Shown in pieces: positions 32,756 through 43,126 of a stretch of 64,000 bases of DNA. The position numbers and the translations under genes were made by a program. The stretch lies in contig OZ023273.1 of assembly GCA_964007475.1 (NCBI GenBank), positions 77,413,737-77,477,736 on the forward strand. The letters run 5' to 3'. Positions within the stretch are counted from its first letter, which is position 1, and each line of letters begins with the position of its first letter. The notes beneath the pieces are model-generated. The model was not told where the DNA came from. It was given only the letters and a program-made list of their open reading frames with translations, and searched no databases. The stretch is from Hybos culiciformis (taxonomy: Eukaryota > Arthropoda > Insecta > Diptera > Hybotidae).

Positions 32756-33091
32756 TTAGAGAAATAAATTTCTACAAAAAAAAAAAAAAAAAAAAAAAAA
32801 AGACAAAAAAAAAATATAAGAAAAATTGGAATTATTTATCAAAATTATATTTTTTAAATTGAAATTTGTATCGATTGATGAAATTTTTATTAGTGAAATA
32901 TCTGCCTCAGTATCGACTAGAAATGTTGAGCCTTGAAAATTTAATTTAGAATTTAGAATAATGAAATCAGAGAAATTTGGATTTACGTTAAAAACATTTT
33001 TTGTAGATACTTTAGATTTATTATATAAATTTGGATAATAATTAGTAGAATTTTTATTTTCTTTTGAAGAATTTGTAAGAAAGCGTAGCAT
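32756..33091 (-). pseudogene. Protease fragment, inverted part of the LTR element
   Basis: The minus-strand ORF contains GSTFLVDTEADISLIKI. This is a retroviral-type aspartic protease motif with Glu in place of Gly (DTE for DTG), so it is inactive. It continues the gag orientation, opposite to the LTR polarity. Confidence 0.65.
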
Positions 33092-33211
33092 TTGGTCTTA
33101 AGTTAGAATTATAAAAAAATTTTGTTTTATTCGAATTTGAATGAGAGTTAATACTAGGATAAGTGAAATGTGTATTAAAAGCGTTAGTATTTAATTTTGA
33201 TGTACACGCAG

Positions 33212-33998
33212 TTAATCTTGTTCCCCCTGGCCGTTTTGGGGGGCCTGGTCGTTTCCCGCGTATCGTACGTAGTTATTTTGATTGAAATTTCTATTCGCTT
33301 GAGGAAATGCTCGTGGATTTGCATTATTAAAGTTCCCACGATTACCACCAAAGTTTCCTCGATTATTATTAAAATTTCTGCGATTATTATTGAAATTACC
33401 TCGGTTATTGGACAAATTATTTCTATAATTATTGTTTTGAAAATTGTTATTTAGAAAATTTTGATTTTGTTGTCTGAAATTTCCCCTATTATGATTTCCA
33501 CGGAAATTGTTATTGGAACGATTTCCATAAGAATTTCTAAACGAATTATTATTATTTTTTGTTCTAAACGACAGAACCTGTTTTTCTTGTGATTGTAAAT
33601 CTATTTCTATTAAAAATTTTGAGACTACTTCTCTAGGATCTTGAAATTGGGTCGATGATAAAACGGCTTTGGTCAGATCAGATCTTGCATTATTTCTGCA
33701 CATTTCAACTGTTTTTTCTATACAAATTTCTTTAGCTTTCTGTGTTGGTATACCTTCTAAGACAAGTGAACGACGAAAAGCTTCAGCCAATTCATTAGCT
33801 TTTTCCGAAAAATTTTGTAATGTGTTCCTATCCGTTCTCAAAGCTTTTATTTTTCCCTCTATAATTTTCGAACTTTCTGGTCTTATTGAATTATTAAGAT
33901 CTTGTTTAATAAGTTCTACAGTATTAGAAGTATCATCTATCGATTCGCGAGCTGTACCATCAAGTTTTGATAAAATAAAAGTAGCTAATAAATGTTTT
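33212..33998 (-). pseudogene. Gag fragment, inverted part of the LTR element
   Basis: The minus-strand ORF at 33841-33212 encodes a capsid-like helical part (residues 1-90) and a long Asn/Arg/Phe/Gly tail (NNRGNFNNNRRNF repeats). Upstream coding continues to about 33998, with one frame break, before the inverted duplication. The tail style resembles the Gag of the element at 8448 but the sequences differ. Confidence 0.7.
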
Positions 33999-34158
33999 AA
34001 GTCTTGTGTTTCCGCTAGTCTGTCTAATAAATTTATTAGCTACTTTTATTTTATCAAAACTTGATGGTACAGCTCGCGAATCGATAGATGATACTTCTAA
34101 TACTGTAGAACTTATTAAACAAGATCTTAATAATTCAATAAGACCAGAAAATTCGAAA
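33867..34158. repeat. Inverted duplication marking the inversion breakpoint
   Basis: 33867-33993 reappears as its reverse complement at 34031-34158 (ACCATCAAGTTTTGATAAAA; TCGATTCGCGAGCTGTACC), with a loop of about 37 bases. It is the same piece of gag on both strands, a signature of template switching during reverse transcription. Confidence 0.85.
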
Positions 34159-34179
34159 AAAAAATAATGAAAAAAAAAA

Positions 34180-34380
34180 GAAACGTAAATTTTTCTTGGA
34201 CACAAGAGTGTCAAAAAGCTTTTGAAATGAAAAAAAAAATTTAATTAATCCTCCAATTTTGAATTATCCAAACTTCTCAAAACCTTTTATCATTACTGTT
34301 GACGCTTCTAACTCGGGAATAGGATCCACCCTAAGTCAGGAGATCAATGGCAACGATTTCAAATTTCTTATTATTCACAT

Positions 34381-34420
<40 letters not shown>

Positions 34421-35040
34421 AAAAAATCACAAAATAATAAATTCAACGAAATAGCAACATTCCAAATAGAAAAAAAAAAATTTTTTTTTAGATAAAAATG
34501 AAAAATTATAATTTAAGAAGATAATAAAATTTTATTACAAAATACCTTAACTAATCTTTAATTCAATTGATAGTGGTAAAATATACAAAAAAAACGTTAT
34601 TACTATACAAAAACGAAATTTCAAATATTTACCAGACATTAGAGCCTGGATGTAGTAAAATTCAAAAAAAAAAAAAGAGACAATTCTAGCATTGTTTCTC
34701 GCTCAACTAGAAAAAAAAAAAACTTAACTAAAGTAAACATTTATAAAATTCAAATAAATAAAGATGATATTTTTAAAATATTTAATAAGAAAAAGTTTAT
34801 TAACATTGCAAAAAAAAAATATAAAGAATTACAAATCGCGATAGTTTCACGTACATTACCCATTATTAGTACTGGGGAAAAATTAAAAAATAAAGAGATT
34901 CATGATAAAAAATCAACGAAAAATCAGTTCAAAATAAATGATAAAGTTCTTTTAAAAAAAGAAAACAGAACAAAATTAGATAATGTATATGCTGGATTGA
35001 GGTCCACAAGAATAGAAAAATTAAAACAAATTGTTAAATT
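34180..35040 (+). pseudogene. RNase H and integrase C-terminal remnants
   Basis: 34180-34330 reads NFSWTQECQKAFEMKK and, after a frame break, PPILNYPNFSKPFIITVDAS: the connection and start of RNase H with its first catalytic Asp. At about 34930-35000 NDKVLLKKENRTKLDNVYAG is the C-terminal part of a gypsy integrase. Everything between is A-rich and broken, including a run of more than 30 A at about 34386. Confidence 0.65.
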
Positions 35041-35110
35041 CAAAAAAAAAAAACAATAATAATGGTACCATATTATTAGTTGTTTATTACCTTATTATTA
35101 GCATATCATT

Positions 35111-35366
35111 ATTATTACATATTAGTACATATTATTACATATTATTACATATTATTACATATTATTACATGTTATTACATATTATCACATATTATTACAT
35201 ATTATTACATATTATTACATATTATTACATATTATTACATATTATTACATGTTATTACATATTATTACATATTATTACATATTATTACATATTATTACAT
35301 ATTATTACATATTATTACATATTATTACATATTATTACATATTATTACATATTATTACATTTTATT
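35111..35366. repeat. Decanucleotide array (ATTATTACAT)n
   Basis: About 25 head-to-tail units of a 10-base repeat with a few variants (TTAGTACAT, GTTATTACAT). The Tyr/Ile/Leu/His ORFs across it are artefacts of the repeat. It lies just before the polypurine tract of the LTR element. Confidence 0.95.
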
Positions 35367-35473
35367 ACATTTTAAATTAAAAATTTTTATCTTCTTAAAT
35401 TAAATTTCTTAATTAAACTTATTTTTAAAACATAATAATGTTCTTATTGTATTTCTCAAATAAGTTTAATTCT

Positions 35474-35739
35474 AAAAGGAGGGAGGTGTAATGCCCCCTT
35501 ATCATTATGTACATAATACTATATACATTGTATATTATAAGCTCTCTCTCTCTTATTATTATTATTCGTTAAGTTATCATAGTATTAGTTAATAACAAAG
35601 TATAAGACATGTCTAGGTACTTAGTTTTAAGTCAGTTTATAATCACTTCTTAAATAGTAATCATATAATAAATAAGTCTGAAGTTTAACCACCTGTTGTT
35701 TTTATTAAAAGATACCCTAGTGGGCCTAGTGGTATCACA
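35474..35739 (+). repeat. Polypurine tract and right LTR (element in brown intron)
   Basis: AAAAGGAGGGAGG at 35474-35486 precedes the LTR 35487-35739 (253 bases). The LTR has the 9-bp addition GTGGGCCTA-type duplication near its 3' end relative to the left copy. Confidence 0.9.
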
Positions 35740-36239
35740 TTATAATAATTATGTAAACTTACTTAGAAAAAAATAATACTGCATCGTCTGTACTTCCTTG
35801 ATAAATAATTCTTCCGTTTTCCATTAAAATTATGTGTGTAAACAATTCAAAAACTTCTGATGTTGGTTGATGAATGGAACACAAAATTTCTTTTGGAAAC
35901 AGTCTACGACAATCATCTAAACTAAACATTGACATCGACCAATCACTATCATCGTCTCCTTTATCACTTAATATTTCCATTTCAAAATTTTCAGAATCCA
36001 AGAAACTGCTTGTCGATGTCTTTGGTAATTTTTTATATGGTTGAGTGAAATGTCGTAAAATTTTTATCACAGAATATGCATTATAGCTTTCTAATCCTGT
36101 TGTCGGCTCATCACAAAACATAAATGGTGGATCCGTAATGAGCTTAGTTAATTGATAAAATGAAAAAAATTTAAAATTCATAGTTCAATAAAAGATGCAA
36201 AAATGAATAAATATAAAAGATTCCTTAAAATAATAAGAT

Positions 36240-36515
36240 CGATCCATACATCCACTTTTTTAAATAGGCTTTTCGGGTCCAACGCTACAACATTTTATCG
36301 GAATATACCTAAATTTCAAAACCGGCTTCTAAGGTAGCCCCCCCGCCGGGGCCTCGGATCAAAATTTCTAGCACCCTCCTATAACCATCTCGGGCCCCAA
36401 TGATACTTAAGTTCAAAATTTCAGCCAAATCGGTCCAGCGGTTTAGGCGTGATTGAGAACAGAGGACAGAGGACAGAGGACAAAGAAACAGAGAATTTTT
36501 ATTTTTATTTATTAG
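36240..36515 (-). mobile_element. Helitron-like 5' end or related repetitive tail
   Basis: On the minus strand, TCTAATAAATAAAAATAAAA follows an A, then come repeats of TGTCCTC and ACCGCTGGACCGATTTGGCT with a GC-rich tail. A 5' TC after A, followed by 'aaccgctggaccgatttggct', is a layout known from insect Helitrons, though the last phrase is also found in other non-autonomous elements. It lies exactly between the DPP8/9 and brown fragments. No 3' CTRR end identified. Confidence 0.4.
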
Positions 36516-36563
36516 ATAAAAAATTATATAATAAAATTTTTTTTTATCAAAATTGTTCATTAC

Positions 36564-38852
36564 CTTATTAAAGTCAATTGAATACGAATAACTCAGCAGC
36601 CTTAAGTACCCGGGCCGTTGCAAACTAACAACGTATAAATGTTTCTCTAGAGGTGTTTCTTTTAATCCCAAGAAATAAACTAACTGTCGTGGTTTGTCAA
36701 CCCAAATTTATTTTCCTAAAACTTCCCAATCGCCAGATGTAAGGGCCACCTAAAAATAAAATTTAAAAATTCAATCTATATATTATCCATTGGTGAAATG
36801 GCGACATACCTTATTTCTAATTTGAGGAACTAAAGATAAGTCAATATTTTCAATATTTTCATTGTTTTTCAGTAAATTACTAATCATTTTGCATCCATTC
36901 AAAAATATATTACTATTACTTATATTTAAACTTGATGTTATTAGATACAAATGTCTGAAAGCTGTTTCCTCAGAAGCCCAAATAAACGTACATGATTTTT
37001 CCGAAATATCTAAAAAAAACTAATGAATCATGAACATTAATCCAAGAGTCTGAAGTTTGTGAATAAATAACCTGAAAACAAAATTGATTAAAATCTTTAG
37101 AAAAAATTCATATAATGATATTTTGTATTAACTTGTAATGGACTTATGACATTGTTATATTTCCAGCATTGTTGTTGTTCATCTGATCTTGATGGTGATG
37201 ACGGTAAACTATTGCCATACGTTTCACAAAAATTATCTAATGGTACCAATACTAAATCTAAACGTTGCTGTTTACGATTCTTTGCTTGAATCCAAACACT
37301 GCAATGAAAAAGAATACACAAATTATTTTGAAGTTATTTTGAAGAAAATTTGTTTGTACTTATTAGAATCAGGTGTCCATCCTATTCTAACTATATATTC
37401 TAGCCAAGGAAATACTGCTGACAATGAATATGGTAAATCTTTTATACATATGTCTGTGATTTGTAGTGATTCATTCATTTGAAATTGAACCAATTTTAAT
37501 TTTGATTTAGCGTTTGCTGTTCCCGCTCTAGGAAAACGATATTCATCATATTCACCAACAGATATGTAAATAAACAAACATCTGATTCATCAACTTCTTT
37601 ATAAACAATTCGATAAATACCGTCTGATTAATGAAAAATGTTTTAAATTATAAAATATATATATGTATGCAAATATTTTAAAATATATTTTTATTACATG
37701 TTTCGTAAATATTTATACAAAAACATGGAAGCTAGTCAAATTTCCGAATTCGTAATATAACCTCTAACGGTTTTTTTTTGATTTTATTATTTCTTCATTT
37801 AATGTACGGAAATTATTATGTATAAAACTTATAACAACAATAATCTGACAAATACAAGAATACAATTTCATTGGTAAAACAAAGAAAATGTTTATTACTT
37901 ATGTCGCCACCAAAATCCTTGATAACGACTGAATTCTTCTTGCATAACATAAGACGGAACACCTGCGCTTAATGGATCATCGGTCGGGGGAATTCTGGGG
38001 GCAAATTTGTGGATCTAAAGCAGCCAAATTAGGACAAACACGTAATTGAGTTGGAAATAGTGGCACTGGCTGAAAAATGTATTTACAAAAAAAAATTAGA
38101 TGAAAAAGTAAGTAATATTTTTAATACGATTAGGTAATTAGATTACATTGTAACCGGTATCTAAGCATTGATATAAATTACTAGAAGCTGGAAACACAAT
38201 TTTGCCACTTGGATCATGAATTTCATATGATGTTATGCCCCAATTTGATAAACGCTTTCGTTCCAAAAGTAATTGAATTTCCCTAGAATACGAACTGTTG
38301 GTTGTCAAATTTGGAATCGACGGTTCTAATACTAAATTCCATTGCAATCTAAAAAAAAAAAAAAAAATATTTCGTAGGAGTATACCTAATTTATTTTTTT
38401 TTTGTTAAATTAACTCCCAAGATGGTCTCAGGTTAAAAATTAAATGTTCGAAAAATTAGGTAGTACCTAGATAGTTATGTTATTGTGTATCCATACTTAT
38501 AATATTCTTACCTTTTATCAGGTTAGGGCTCATTTGGATGAATGTCTGTATAAAGTAGAGTTGTTTCCCAACCATTCGGTGGCGTACTTAAAAAGTAAAT
38601 TCGAACTCTGCCATCAGAAATTGTACGAAAATTAACATTCATTGGAACCATACTTGTTAAATTCGATAATTGCTTTCGAAGGTCGTTCACGATTGTTTTT
38701 AATTCTGACCATGATTTTTTTTTATTTTCTAAATTTATGGCAGACGCTGAGAAAGATAAATTGGTGTTACTGCTACTGGGAGGATGATGAACTACAGAGT
38801 GCTGTTGAATTTGTTGATATCTACGACTTTGGTTCGCCGTCGCACTGTCCAT
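36564..38852 (-). pseudogene. DPP8/9-type dipeptidyl peptidase fragment, seven exons, no catalytic domain
   Basis: Exons (minus): 38852-38512, 38348-38147, 38069-37899, 37623-37360, 37298-37133, 37071-36810, 36749-36564, mostly with GT-AG borders. They cover the N-terminal and beta-propeller part of a cytosolic prolyl dipeptidase of the DPP8/DPP9 family: SWSELKTIV, YSREIQLLLERKRL, GVPSYVMQEEFSRYQGFWW, YRFPRAGTANAKSKL, EYIVRIGWTPD, FRHLYLITS, SGDWEVLG, ETPLEKHLYVVS. The alpha/beta-hydrolase domain with the Ser-Asp-His triad is absent. Breaks: TAA at 38523, a frame change with an internal deletion near 37983, a frame change near 37580, an 8-T run near 37010 that shifts frame, and TAA at 36708. 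Introns are kept, so it came by DNA, not from mRNA. Confidence 0.8.
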
Positions 38853-39189
38853 AATTTTCTATAGAGAGGTAAAAACTTTCTTATTTGTATTGTTAAAATA
38901 AAATTATAAACATTTTTTGTTTTTTTTTTCTTTTTTTTTTTTACGTCAATTTTTTTCGATTTTCTTATTTTTCTGAAAAAAAAAATTTTTTTAACTTTCG
39001 TTTCAAAAATCAATTTTTTTCACATTTAATTTCAATCAATTTTAAAATTTGTTTTTTCTTATAACACTTTTATCGAAATTTTAATTTTTTATTTTTATTT
39101 TTTTTTTCTTTTATTTTTTGAAAATAAACATATCGTCAAATTATTTTCCTTTTCCTTGCAGCGGCAAACAATAACAAATACTTCTGGCG

Positions 39190-39345
39190 GTGTTACCAGA
39201 AAACTTTGAGGGCCCTATCTCCGAAACGGGGCCTTTGCCCCAAGAACTGATTGCAGTTTTGAGAGTTTGGGAACCGCCTCTACCCCCCCTCCAAGTTTCA
39301 GCCCATTCTGAGGGGTTCAAGGAAACTGTAGTTACGCACGCCGAC
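39190..39345. repeat. GC-rich dispersed repeat, short copy
   Basis: Shares TCTCCGAAACGGGGCCTTT and ACCGCCTCTACCCCCC with the block at 6120-6890. It lies upstream of the DPP8/9 fragment inside the foreign segment. Confidence 0.6.
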
Positions 39346-39554
39346 CTCCCCAAACAACGAATTCCCGGAAATTCTTCAAAATACGGCTCTTACTGTTTAT
39401 CTAAAAAAAAATGAAATAAAATATAAATAAAAAAAAATAAACTTACCTTTTTTGTTATTTTTTATTTATTTTACTTTATTGTTATTTAAATTTTTTCCAT
39501 CACGTGCTTGTTTTTCAAAATATAATAAATTATAAATGTCAACTTATCAACAAA

Positions 39555-39740
39555 GTCAACAAAGCAACAAATAATTGACGCTGTTGTCAGCTTTACGTAA
39601 ACTGGCGCTTATGTACGCCTTGCAATTTTCTTTGAATTACCAACATATAATAAAGCAATTTATAGTAGTTATTTGTACAAAAATAACTCATGCTGCTGTC
39701 AGCTTTACGTAAACTGACATTTATGTACAACCAGTAACCG
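39555..39740. repeat. Tandem duplication, about 112 bp
   Basis: GTCAGCTTTACGTAAACTG occurs at about 39589 and 39701, each within a wider similar context (ACAAATAA/ACAAAAATAACT before, CTTATGTAC/TTTATGTAC after). Subterminal to the right end of the foreign segment. Confidence 0.7.
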
Positions 39741-40016
39741 TTTGAAGGGAAAGATTACCGTAATTAGTCGCTTACACTCAAAAATAAGATAGACTGCAAG
39801 GTCAAATATTTGTTTCGACTTAGAACATAGTTCAATATCCGACACAAAAGTCGGTAATTTAAATTGGTCTTTTCAGCTGACCTTAAAACTGGCGGCCGGG
39901 ACAAACTCCTGTTTATTGGTGTTCAGGTTAGTTTCAAAACTAACAAACAAGTCGGAGGCATATTTTAAGCCGGTGTGCCAAAAATATGTTAACTATGAGT
40001 GAACTTGTAGGCCGGT

Positions 40017-41415
40017 TCAGTAATCGACGCCCATGCCAGTACAAATACTTGACATTTCTTTGCGAACTGGCGCGATGGTATATTGGGTCTGCATTATGAT
40101 TTCATTTTCATTTAACGTTTGTTCATTATCTTTTAATGGAGATCTCGATAATAAATCTGCAATTACGATTTTCTTTCCTGGACAATATCTGATTTTCAAG
40201 TCATATTTTTGTAGTTTTAGTCTTAAACGTTGAACCCGTGTTGTGTATTTATATATTGGTTTTTTGAATATTTGTTTCAACGTAATATGATCATAATATG
40301 ATTATATTATCTTTTCCACAAATAAACTGGTTTAGTCTCATACAAGCGAATACAATTGCTAGTAGTTCTATGTCACATTGTGAGTAATTTTTCTCAGTGT
40401 TTGTAAGTGCTTTGCTGATAAACATCACCGGTTGTCCTTCTTGTAACATTACAGCACCCAATCCCTTTCTTGAACCATCGGTCTGAATCACTACTTCTTG
40501 ATTCACATTGTAATATTTTAATATTGGAGCCTTACAAATCATTTCCTTAATATTTTCAAAACATTCATTTTGCCGCTTTGCCCATTGAAAGCTTTTAGCT
40601 TTGATGATCTCACGTAGCTGTTCAGAAATCTTGGATATGTTTGGTAGATACATTGACAAATAGGTAATCATCCCGAGGAACTTTTGTGTATCTTTTATAT
40701 TTTCAGGTGGATTCATTTTTAATATTGCCTTTGTTTTTTCGTCGTCAACAGTAATGCTTTTCGTTGTTAGCTTATGACCGTAAAACTTCACCTCTTGAAC
40801 TGCTAGTTTCATTTTGTCTTTATTTAGTTTCATGTTTGATTTCCTACATTTTTCCATCACATTCTTTAAATTTTGATTGTGGTCTTTAAAAGCCATATCT
40901 TCATTTGGACCTTTGCCTATTATTAAAATGTCATCTGCGACGCATTCAATTCCTTTCAACCCTTGCAATATTTCTAATTGTTTTTGTTGGTATATATCAC
41001 CTGACGCGTTAATTCCAAACGGTAATACTTTGAATCTATATCTGTTGAATGGTGTCCAAAATGTAGTAATATCACGACTACTCTCTTCTAGTGGTACTTG
41101 CCAATATCCATTTTTTGCGTCTAGTACGGAAAATATTTTTGCTTCTTCAAGCTCAGGCAATATCTCTTCGATTGTTATAGTTTGCATTGTAGGTCTCTTT
41201 ATTGCGATATTTGGGAACTGAGGGTCTAAACATATTCTAATTTTGTTTTTGTCTTTTTTGTTAACTATGACAATGTTTGACACCCATTCTGTCGGATGTG
41301 TCACTTTTTCAATGATTCCCCTTCCTTCTAAATGATCAAGTTCTTCTTTTAATAATTTTCTTACTGTTATTGGTATTCTTCGCGGTTTTTCTTGAACTGA
41401 TATTACATTTTCATC
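40017..41415 (-). pseudogene. Reverse transcriptase-RNase H of the mag-like element
   Basis: Minus-strand ORF 41304-40291 holds RT motifs ICLDPQFPN, FSVLDAKNGYWQVPL, LPFGINASGD and the catalytic CVADDILII, then RNase H with VIQTDGSRKGLGAVML and YSQCDIELLAIVFA. A frame change at about 40285 leads to a second ORF to 40017 (YTTRVQRLRLKLQKYDLKI, VIADLLSRS), the end of RNase H. Another break at about 41405 separates it from gag-protease. The last codons before 40017 run into foreign sequence. Confidence 0.88.
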
Positions 41416-42657
41416 TAATTCGATATTCTACCATCACCTTCAAATATGTTACTATGTTCATGTATAATTTTATTTAGTTCTTCTATGTTTGTTAATTTCT
41501 GAACATTATTTACTAAGCTTTCTTTATAAACTTGTATCAATTTCATAACCTGGCACGCGTTTGATGATAATAACGGTTCAAGATTTCTATTAACCACCTG
41601 AAATAATACTTTTCTGACTTTTTTATTAATGTCAGTTTTGCATTCAATAATTGTTTCGGCAATGACATCTGTCATTTCGCCATTAAAAGCCTTTAATTTT
41701 ATGTTACTTTTCCGGAAATTAGGTTGTTTGTTTATTTTTTTCAAGTTTTCACTACCAATTACGCAACATGACGCACCAGTGTCCCAGCACGTAATCACTT
41801 TCTTGAAATGGTTTTCTTCATCTTTCATGTATATATTGCCACGTAGTATTTTACCTGCATTCTGTACTACCCCGATTTGTTCTATAGTTTTAATAACATC
41901 TTCGCTGCTTTCGCTTTCGTCACTTTCGTCTATTTTTCTTATTTGTTTATCTGATGTTTCTTTTGCTTTCTTCTTCTTTTGTTGGTCATAATCTGTTTTT
42001 GGGCAGCAGCTTCCGAAGTGATTTTCTTCATTGCACTTTTTACATGATTTGCCCCATGCTGCACTTAGCTCTTTTTTAAATAGGTGTTTTTTGTTACAGA
42101 ACTTACATGTTTTCAAATCTTTTTTTGACATTCGTGTTTTATCAATTTTGTTTATGTGTTCTTCAGTTACTCCAGCAGCTGGTTTCATGTTGGCCAGTTC
42201 AATGTTGTGCATCTCATGCATTTTCGCGATAGATATTGTTTTTGTAAGAGTTATATCTTCATCTTCGTTTTCCAATAATTCATCTCTTAATTTTTCTTTA
42301 TGTAATCCGAATATAAACTGATTACATACCATTTTGTTCTCTAAATTCTCGAACTTACACAATTTTGCCATTTTCCACAACCTATTCACATATGTATCTA
42401 TTGATTCATTTTGTGTTATTGACAGACTGTTTTTCTTGTGCAGTGAAGTTTTCCATGAACTGATTGTAAATTGTAAGCCCTTCTGCATCCAAACACGACT
42501 CTAAATACCCTTTTTGGACTGCGAAAGTTTTTTCACCTAGTGCTTTGATGGTACAATAATTTTGCCACTGTTGTTTGAAAATTTTGAAATTGTGCATGTT
42601 AATGGTGTCCCCATCTTTTTCATTTAACTTCCACCGATTCGGACAATTTTCACTCAT
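41415..42657 (-). pseudogene. Gag and protease of the mag-like element
   Basis: Gag starts at ATG 42657 (MSENCPNRWKLNEKDGDTIN) and shifts frame at about 42420-42480 into the ORF ending at 41415. That ORF has a complete CCHC knuckle (CKKCNEENHFGSCC) preceded by a second, degenerate one (CKFCNKKH), an acidic Ser-rich linker (DESDESESSED), and the aspartic protease motif CWDTGASCCVIG. The zinc knuckle contrasts with the knuckle-less Gag at 8448. Confidence 0.85.
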
Positions 42658-42982
42658 TTTAAATTTTATCCTAAAAATAAAATTATTTAATTTATAAATG
42701 TTACCCTAACACCAATTTTATTCTTTTTTCTCGATGAGATGATCAGATCAGTCTCATTAGCCACACTTTCTGATGCAATCTCTGATTATTCAATTTCGCC
42801 ACAATCATCCAGTTCGATTTCACCAAAATTATTTATCAGACGCTCGCAATTTATTTCAGATTGATCCCAGATGGATTTTCTATTAATTTTGTGCTGTATT
42901 TTAAACTATACACGCACGATGCTTCAGATTTTTCTAGATTTTTTTTTTTTTTTTTAATTTTTCAGGATCACACCTGACACCA
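42658..42982 (-). other. 5' leader of the mag-like element with primer-binding site
   Basis: On the minus strand TGGTGTCAGGTGTGATCC directly follows the LTR (42982-42965) and is the likely primer site; the donor tRNA is not assigned. The rest is leader sequence up to the gag ATG. Confidence 0.6.
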
Positions 42983-43126
42983 TGTGATAAAAGTATAATA
43001 AGTTTATTTATTTAATATGACATTTGACATTTATGTATCTGCAAGGCCGGTGTTTACCTTAATATAATATTAGAGTGCAGTAATCTTCCAAGGTCTGTTT
43101 ATACTGATCATAGCGTATATGTAACA
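42983..43126 (-). repeat. 5' LTR of the mag-like element
   Basis: 144 bases, matches 27949-28087. Flanked by the CTGAT duplication at 43127. Confidence 0.88.

Larger units (their letters stand above)
32318..35739 (+). mobile_element. LTR retrotransposon in the brown intron, internally inverted
   Basis: LTRs 32318-32561 and 35487-35739 (TGTAATGCCCCC...TATCACA) are flanked by TTAT (32314-32317, 35740-35743). The primer site is complementary to the 3' end of tRNA-Arg, as in the mdg1/412 group. The LTRs differ by one visible substitution and a 9-bp insertion, so it is recent. The internal part is rearranged: gag and protease read on the minus strand, RNase H and integrase remnants on the plus strand. 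It is far shorter than a full element. Confidence 0.9.
31338..36142 (-). pseudogene. bw: brown-type ABCG transporter fragment, three exons
   Basis: Exons 36142-35763, 32169-31981 and 31689-31338 splice in frame with GT-AG borders and no internal stop. They encode the Walker B region (FMFCDEPTTGLESYNAYSVI), the brown-type acidic/Ser insertion, the switch-His segment (ICSIHQPTSEVFELF), LGYYCP...NPAYFYLK, and the first membrane spans (FGIFMITSVTLAVMYS, ETGEGNYKLSAYYVA). Brown pairs with white to move pteridine precursors into pigment granules; the brown-specific insertion and NPAYFYLK argue for it over scarlet or white. The Walker A exon(s), the ABC signature and the last membrane spans are missing, and the frame ends at a stop after AYYVAII. 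It lies inside a retrotransposon, so it is probably a captured copy, not the functional gene. Confidence 0.8.
30066..40016. mobile_element. Foreign 10-kb segment carrying host gene fragments
   Basis: It separates the RNase H and integrase parts of the mag-like pol. Both ends share motifs in the same orientation: AGTTATTTGT at 30072, 30197 and 39667, and GTTAGTT(AT/TC)(G/A)AAACTAAC at 30276 and 39927. This supports one mobile unit with subterminal repeats. It contains three exons of brown, seven exons of a DPP8/9-type gene, a fold-back, an LTR element and a Helitron-like end. Exact ends, target duplication and superfamily are unresolved; boundaries are good to about 30 bases. Confidence 0.6.
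27949..43126 (-). mobile_element. mag-like Ty3/gypsy retrotransposon with a 10-kb internal insertion
   Basis: Short LTRs (27949-28087 and 42983-43126) start TGTGATAAAAG and end TATATGTAACA on the + strand, with CTGAT duplicated at both flanks (27944-27948, 43127-43131). The empty site matches fragment B of the Maverick. Coding order on the minus strand: gag with a zinc knuckle (42657-41415), protease, RT-RNase H (41415-40017), then integrase (30066-28541). The zinc knuckle, the VADD catalytic variant in RT and the short LTRs fit the mag (K02A2.6-like) group. Multiple frameshifts mean it is dead. About 10 kb of unrelated DNA separates RNase H from integrase. Confidence 0.88.

Noticed and set aside
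35031..35403. Two overlapping plus-strand ORFs of Tyr-Ile-Leu-His repeats
   Set aside because: Pure translation of the (ATTATTACAT)n array in two frames.
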